Assembly (NCBI RefSeq): GCF_003054445.1
Contig: NC_042506.1
Location: 1,681,501 to 1,745,500, forward strand
Direction of reading: 5' to 3'
From: Pichia kudriavzevii
Taxonomy: Eukaryota; Ascomycota; Pichiomycetes; Pichiales; Pichiaceae
Length of the DNA: 64,000 nucleotides
Position numbers and translations under genes: made by a program. Positions within the stretch are counted from its first letter, which is position 1; the number at the start of each line of letters is the position of its first letter. Shown one piece after another: positions 60,370 through 64,000 of the stretch. The notes below the pieces were generated by a model, which was given only the letters and a program-made list of their open reading frames with translations, made no database searches and was not told where the DNA came from.

Positions 60370-60477
60370 TCTATTCTTTTGAAGAAGCAAGGATAGTCAA
60401 TGAAATGACCGGGACTGTGGAACTGACAAATGTGTCAAAAATAATAATAATAATAACGGGAAATAAAGAAAAAAAGA

Positions 60478-60492
60478 GGGGGGGGGGGGGGG
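60478..60492 (+). repeat. Homopolymer G15 tract
   Basis: Fifteen G in a row on the plus strand, about 110 bp upstream of the 59.4 kb gene on the minus strand, following an A-rich run. It is the longest G homopolymer in the window. Confidence 0.9.
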
Positions 60493-60843
60493 TAGGATGT
60501 AGGATCTTCAACAGGGTGCTGGGCTGAAACAGAGACTATAAACAGATTCTCTACCAACTTGAAGAAATAACCGTCTATACTGTCCGATGATTTCAAATGA
60601 ATGGTTACCGTTTACTCGTTTGTTTAGAATTTCTAAAGTTTCAAATGACACTACAATGCCATTCTTACCCGAGCCTATTTTATTTCACCCTATTTTACCT
60701 CTTTTGTTTTGTTTGCGTTTTCTCTATTCTTCAGAGAGCGTGTCCCGAGACCGAAATGAGCTGCAATTATCCCATCCCAGCTACTCCCTTCCCCTATTGG
60801 GAAACTGAACCCTGTAAACGAAATTTCCCGCATTTCAATACCG

Positions 60844-60876
60844 ACGCGTTGTGTTGTGTCCAGTTGCGACGCGTCG
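60844..60876. promoter_or_regulatory. Paired ACGCGT (MCB-like) sites
   Basis: ACGCGT at 60844-60849, and a second copy inside the 10-bp palindrome CGACGCGTCG (60867-60876). ACGCGT is the MBF (Mbp1/Swi6) core in budding yeasts. They lie about 415-445 bp upstream of the MUM2 ATG and about 475-505 bp from the divergent start. Which gene they serve is unknown. Confidence 0.5.
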
Positions 60877-60902
60877 GCCGGTAATTCAACTAGTTTTTGC
60901 AA

Positions 60903-61020
60903 ATTTTTTTTTTCTTTTTTTTTCTTTTTTTCTTTTTCTTTTTTTCCTTTTTTCCTTTTTCCTTTTTTCTTATTCCTTTTTTCTTATTCCTTTTTCCTCT
61001 TTAGTTTTAGTTTTTCTTTT
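60903..61020. repeat. Poly-pyrimidine tract (T with interspersed C)
   Basis: About 120 bp almost purely pyrimidine on the plus strand, built from T5-T9 runs separated by C or CC, with a few A and G near its end. It would exclude nucleosomes and encodes artefactual Phe/Ser/Leu-rich frames. Confidence 0.85.
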
Positions 61021-61288
61021 CATCCCCGCCAGCACTCCCCTAGTATTACCCAATATGGAAGTGATTGATTTTTCAACATGAATATGCTACCATTTTCCTC
61101 TTCCACGGATCCGCTGAGCCTTCGCTTTTAAAATGTTTTCCCCACTGGGAGAAACATTTGCCCTAAAATTGCCACCAGTCACCTGGACGGGCTCATCGTT
61201 TACAAGGGATGTTTTCCTTTGTGTTGTCTTTTAAAACCACTGTAGTTTGGGAGCCTCTTCTTCTGAAACACAGGAAAGCCTTGTGGTG

Positions 61289-62638
61289 ATGGATTCAACA
61301 ACTTTTGCCAACGGTAATTACAAAAGTTACTCACAGATCGACACTTCTTCTCTATATCCCGCCTCCAATACCACTTCCAGCAATCCGAATGTCGATATCT
61401 GGAACAACTTAACACACTCCCAGCTTCAGAATGAACTCTCCAATACTAGAACCGCCACTTCTGCCGCTAACAGCACCCTCTCAAATTCTGCTTCTCATTA
61501 TGATACGGCAACTTCATTCCCAACCTCCTTGCCAGGATCGAATACCAATACAGGTAAGAGTAAACTATCCAACGTCGAAATGGATCCGCTATCTTTTCAG
61601 ATGTTGCAATTGTCGACAAAAGATCCTTCCTCATCATTGTCAAATGCGAACACTCCTTCAATGATCCAAAATTCTTACTTCTCCAACTCAAATATCGGGT
61701 TCAATCGCCAATTTAATGATACAGAGAAAGAGAACAACAACTCTAAATCTATTAACGCCGTCTCAAACCAAAGAACTAATTTACATCCTCATAATAATAC
61801 AAACTGGCCCAATAGTAACACTTATACTAGTTATCTATTACAACAACAACAGCAACATCAGGCTCAAGGGCAAGCTCAGGAACCCCTCACGAATCATCAC
61901 GTCCAAGCTGCGCAAAATTATCAACATTTTAATTATAAGTCTAAGCCAACCTCTCAACCCCCATCATATAATAACCCAACTCAATCACAATTTTTGAGTA
62001 ATCAACTGAACTATTTTAATACTAATACCAATTCTAACACCAACAATGTTACTTCACCTAACCACAATAATCACCAGTTTACAAGTAGTTTTGATCCTAG
62101 AAATCTGAAAAAAACAATAACTCATGAACCATTAACTGCTGAAGATGAACAGTTTGATAATGAAAGTTATAGAACTAAATTGCAATTGAAAGACATCATT
62201 ATTTCTAAATTGGAATCTGAATTAGAGAAGATGAAGGAATTCCATGATACTGTTTTGAAAACAAAAGGAAATACACAAGGTGATTTCGAGGTACCTAAAA
62301 ATTATGAAGAACTATATCACAAGTTAGTCGATAAAATTCAATCAACTGAGGCAGAATTAAACGATACAAAACTAAGACTAGAATCGTTAGTTACTGCTAT
62401 TTCAATGAATCCTAATCCGACCAATTATAAAAATGGTAGATATGATGAGCAAGAAGTCTCTCATAAGATTATTTCAAAGTTGAAATTACTCTCCGAAGAA
62501 AACGAAGAATTATCTAGAATGCTAAGTTATGGGAAATCAAAGGAAAAAGATATAGAAATAGCATTATTAAGAAAACAAAATAATGATTTATTAGAGAAAG
62601 TCTCCAAATTAGAAGCAAAATTAAATGATACCAAGTAA
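61289..62638 (+). CDS. MUM2: WTAP/Mum2-family protein, mRNA methyltransferase cofactor
   Basis: A 449-residue protein. The N-terminal two-thirds is Asn/Ser/Gln-rich and disordered, with a short Gln run. The C-terminal third (about 300-449) is a coiled coil with the WTAP/Mum2 plan: LQLKDIIISKLESELEKMKEFHD, then QEVSHKIISKLKLLSEENEELSRMLSYGKSKEKDIEIALLRKQN in two helices. In S. cerevisiae Mum2 works with the methyltransferase Ime4 in m6A modification during meiosis. The open frame runs upstream to a TTG at 61247, but the first ATG is at 61289. S. cerevisiae Mum2 is 366 aa. The call rests on the coiled-coil pattern, so confidence is good but not complete. Confidence 0.78.
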   Translation: MDSTTFANGNYKSYSQIDTSSLYPASNTTSSNPNVDIWNNLTHSQLQNELSNTRTATSAANSTLSNSASHYDTATSFPTSLPGSNTNTGKSKLSNVEMDPLSFQMLQLSTKDPSSSLSNANTPSMIQNSYFSNSNIGFNRQFNDTEKENNNSKSINAVSNQRTNLHPHNNTNWPNSNTYTSYLLQQQQQHQAQGQAQEPLTNHHVQAAQNYQHFNYKSKPTSQPPSYNNPTQSQFLSNQLNYFNTNTNSNTNNVTSPNHNNHQFTSSFDPRNLKKTITHEPLTAEDEQFDNESYRTKLQLKDIIISKLESELEKMKEFHDTVLKTKGNTQGDFEVPKNYEELYHKLVDKIQSTEAELNDTKLRLESLVTAISMNPNPTNYKNGRYDEQEVSHKIISKLKLLSEENEELSRMLSYGKSKEKDIEIALLRKQNNDLLEKVSKLEAKLNDTK

Positions 62639-62957
62639 CAGAGCTTGTTACCTCTTGCAGGTAATAGAGTTTCTTGTTCGTTCATTGATTAGTTAATTTA
62701 CTTTCATCTAAATAAAACACCATTTACTATTCAGTTTTTCTTTCTATCTCCCTTTCAGCCACAACTTCTTTGTTTCGCCTCTCGTTCTGGCTATTAAAAT
62801 GCACCAGCTGCTTCGTGTTTACTAACATATCTTTGCTTATTTTGAATTATTTACTTTTTTTACTTATTGTTCTTTTAGTCACCTAACCTTATTTTAATAA
62901 TACGCTAATTATTTCAAACTGAAGTATATATCTATTTTTAAGCAATATATACACCAT
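62639..62957. other. Intergenic DNA between converging MUM2 and UBP14
   Basis: About 320 bp, T-rich on the plus strand, presumably 3' untranslated regions of both genes. No RNA gene or open frame seen. Confidence 0.6.
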
Positions 62958-64000
62958 TTAAACATCAATTCGTTGATACACGTAAACATAACCACATGTT
63001 TCTAACTCTTTTAAATTTTCACTGCTTGCAAGAACAACTTTTTCGTCGTTAAATAAAACCCAATGGGAAGCACCATCAATCATTTTCTTTATAAATGCAA
63101 CATAGTGCCCTGAATGTACAGAACTTCCCTTATGGCATATAACCCCAACTATTTCATAATCATAACTTCCTTTCTCTGCCTCTAATTTTTTACTGATGTC
63201 TACTTTAACTTCCAGCTCTGGCAATACCCCATCATCTTCTGGATGAGTAAATAACCATTCTACAGCTGCTTCCATATTGCCATCGTTCAAAACCAGCGCT
63301 TTAACACTTAATTTTTCATCGAATCCCATTACTGTGAGATTAGCTAATTTTTCCTTATCCACATTTTCTAACGGTCCTTTCGAGCTTAGATTGTCACATT
63401 GAAGAGTGAATGGCTTGTCGATGTCACTATCTTCCATATGTGAGAATAGCCAATTCATTGCAGCCTCTGCATCATTGTTACCCGTAGCATATAGCGCATG
63501 TTTAGCACGATTCTCGGTGAAGCCCACCTCGAGCAATTTTGACATCGCATCCTCATCAAATTTAAACTCTTGTGCGGAATCTTCTTCCGGCAATTCAATT
63601 TCATCGGCAAGTAAACCTTCTGATTTGAACGGTTCAAGACAAATTTTTTCCTCAAGAGTCAAAGGGACACTAACTTTAGAAGGAGTCCAATTCTCGAGAA
63701 CAATACGCTGCGGATTCAGCACAAGATATCTGGGAGTTGTCTTAAAAGATGTTTTCTTTGTAGCGGGTTGTTTGCATTTACACATTGGACATTCATACTC
63801 AAACAGTTCAGGAGAATTCCAAAAAGATATGCTATTGGTAATTGTAGTTGGCTGGTATACCTTCTCACCATCTTTCTTTGCTTTCAATTGCTTGATTGAA
63901 ATCGGAATACTTATATTATCTGTTACTTCTTTTTTAATCCTAACACCTTTACAATTGGTACATTTTATTTTATCCTCTAACACCAATTTCAAGGAATTGG
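62958..64000 (-). CDS. UBP14: Ubiquitin-specific protease Ubp14 (USP5-type), partial, 3' end only
   Basis: The C-terminal about 345 residues; the gene continues beyond 64000 and no start lies in the window (the frame reads through a TTG, not an ATG, near 63992). A CxxC zinc pair (CTNCKG) and a matching CPMCKC are in the insert of the USP fold. Two UBA domains follow: LLEVGFTENRAKHALYATG with AAMNWLFSHMED, and LTVMGFDEKLSVKALVLNDG with AAVEWLFTHPED. The catalytic His box ends the protein: CHKGSSVHSGHYVAFIK, then HWVLFNDEKV and CGYVYVYQR. The two UBA domains inside the protease domain are unique to USP5/Ubp14, which disassembles free polyubiquitin chains. It converges with MUM2. Confidence 0.95.
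   Translation of the reverse strand, partial: NSLKLVLEDKIKCTNCKGVRIKKEVTDNISIPISIKQLKAKKDGEKVYQPTTITNSISFWNSPELFEYECPMCKCKQPATKKTSFKTTPRYLVLNPQRIVLENWTPSKVSVPLTLEEKICLEPFKSEGLLADEIELPEEDSAQEFKFDEDAMSKLLEVGFTENRAKHALYATGNNDAEAAMNWLFSHMEDSDIDKPFTLQCDNLSSKGPLENVDKEKLANLTVMGFDEKLSVKALVLNDGNMEAAVEWLFTHPEDDGVLPELEVKVDISKKLEAEKGSYDYEIVGVICHKGSSVHSGHYVAFIKKMIDGASHWVLFNDEKVVLASSENLKELETCGYVYVYQRIDV

Larger units (their letters stand above)
60370..61288. other. 919-bp divergent intergenic region with poly-G, poly-pyrimidine and MCB elements
   Basis: It contains an AATAAT run, a G15 tract (60478-60492), two MluI-box (ACGCGT) motifs at 60844-60849 and 60869-60874, and a strongly strand-biased poly-pyrimidine tract (about 60903-61020, T with interspersed C). 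It serves as the shared promoter of the 59.4 kb gene and MUM2. Open frames over the tract are homopolymer artefacts. Confidence 0.65.

Noticed and set aside
60587-61081. Phe/Ser-rich plus-strand frames over the poly-pyrimidine tract
   Set aside because: Artefacts of T/C repeats.
1-64000. CRISPR arrays, rRNA genes, bacterial-type operons
   Set aside because: None seen; the window is eukaryotic nuclear DNA.

Overview
The window is nuclear chromosomal DNA from a budding yeast (Saccharomycotina). The evidence is compact, mostly intron-free genes with clear yeast orthologues (TRK1, LCB1, FCP1, TAF8, TOM40, YAT1, ORC3, YKT6, MIA40, SPP382, DDL1, ARG4, ERG26, VPS8, ATG18, ROD1, MUM2, UBP14), AT-rich intergenic DNA, and a tRNA-Tyr with a short intron after the anticodon. 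CTG codons fall at positions where the protein family has a hydrophobic residue (for example the Leu before VYTSS in ERG26, codon at 46154), so CTG looks like Leu and the CTG-Ser clade is unlikely. A retained SF3b p14 (SF3B6) gene argues against a close relative of S. cerevisiae. My best guess is a Pichia-like yeast (Pichiaceae), but that is inference.

Layout. 0-8 kb: an F-box protein, an unrecognised protein with an N-myristoylation-type start, tRNA-Ala, tRNA-Arg and TRK1. 7.8-15.2 kb: a 7.3 kb block with no intact gene, holding a broken Ty3/gypsy fossil and AT-rich DNA, and ending in a second, identical tRNA-Arg(ACG). 15.4-24.9 kb: a minus-strand run of LCB1, a small metallothionein-like protein, FCP1, TAF8, TOM40 and a probable MED9. 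25-30 kb: an empty 1.3 kb, the tRNA-Tyr/tRNA-Met pair, and INP1 and YAT1 diverging from a shared promoter. 30-46 kb: SF3B6, ORC3, an unknown Ser-rich protein, YKT6, MIA40, SPP382, DDL1, a second unknown Ser-rich protein, and the divergent ARG4/ERG26 pair. 46.9-64 kb: VPS8, an ankyrin/DIL-domain protein, ATG18, the arrestin ROD1/ROG3, an unknown membrane protein, MUM2 and the 3' part of UBP14, which runs off the window.

Themes. Most genes are housekeeping: Pol II transcription (FCP1, TAF8, MED9), splicing (SF3B6, SPP382), mitochondrial import (TOM40, MIA40), lipid and sterol metabolism (LCB1, DDL1, ERG26), membrane traffic and autophagy (YKT6, VPS8, ATG18, ROD1). I see no operon-like system and no clear new multi-gene system. 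The least ordinary items are the Cys-rich metallothionein-like gene with a CCC terminus, the gene-free block with a retroelement whose parts are out of canonical order, a pair of sterol-response-type sites upstream of ERG26, and a short shared motif in two otherwise unrelated Ser-rich proteins.

Several open frames extend upstream to TTG or GTG codons. I chose the first credible ATG for TOM40, INP1, YKT6, MIA40, the 59.4 kb membrane protein and MUM2. UBP14 has no start inside the window.
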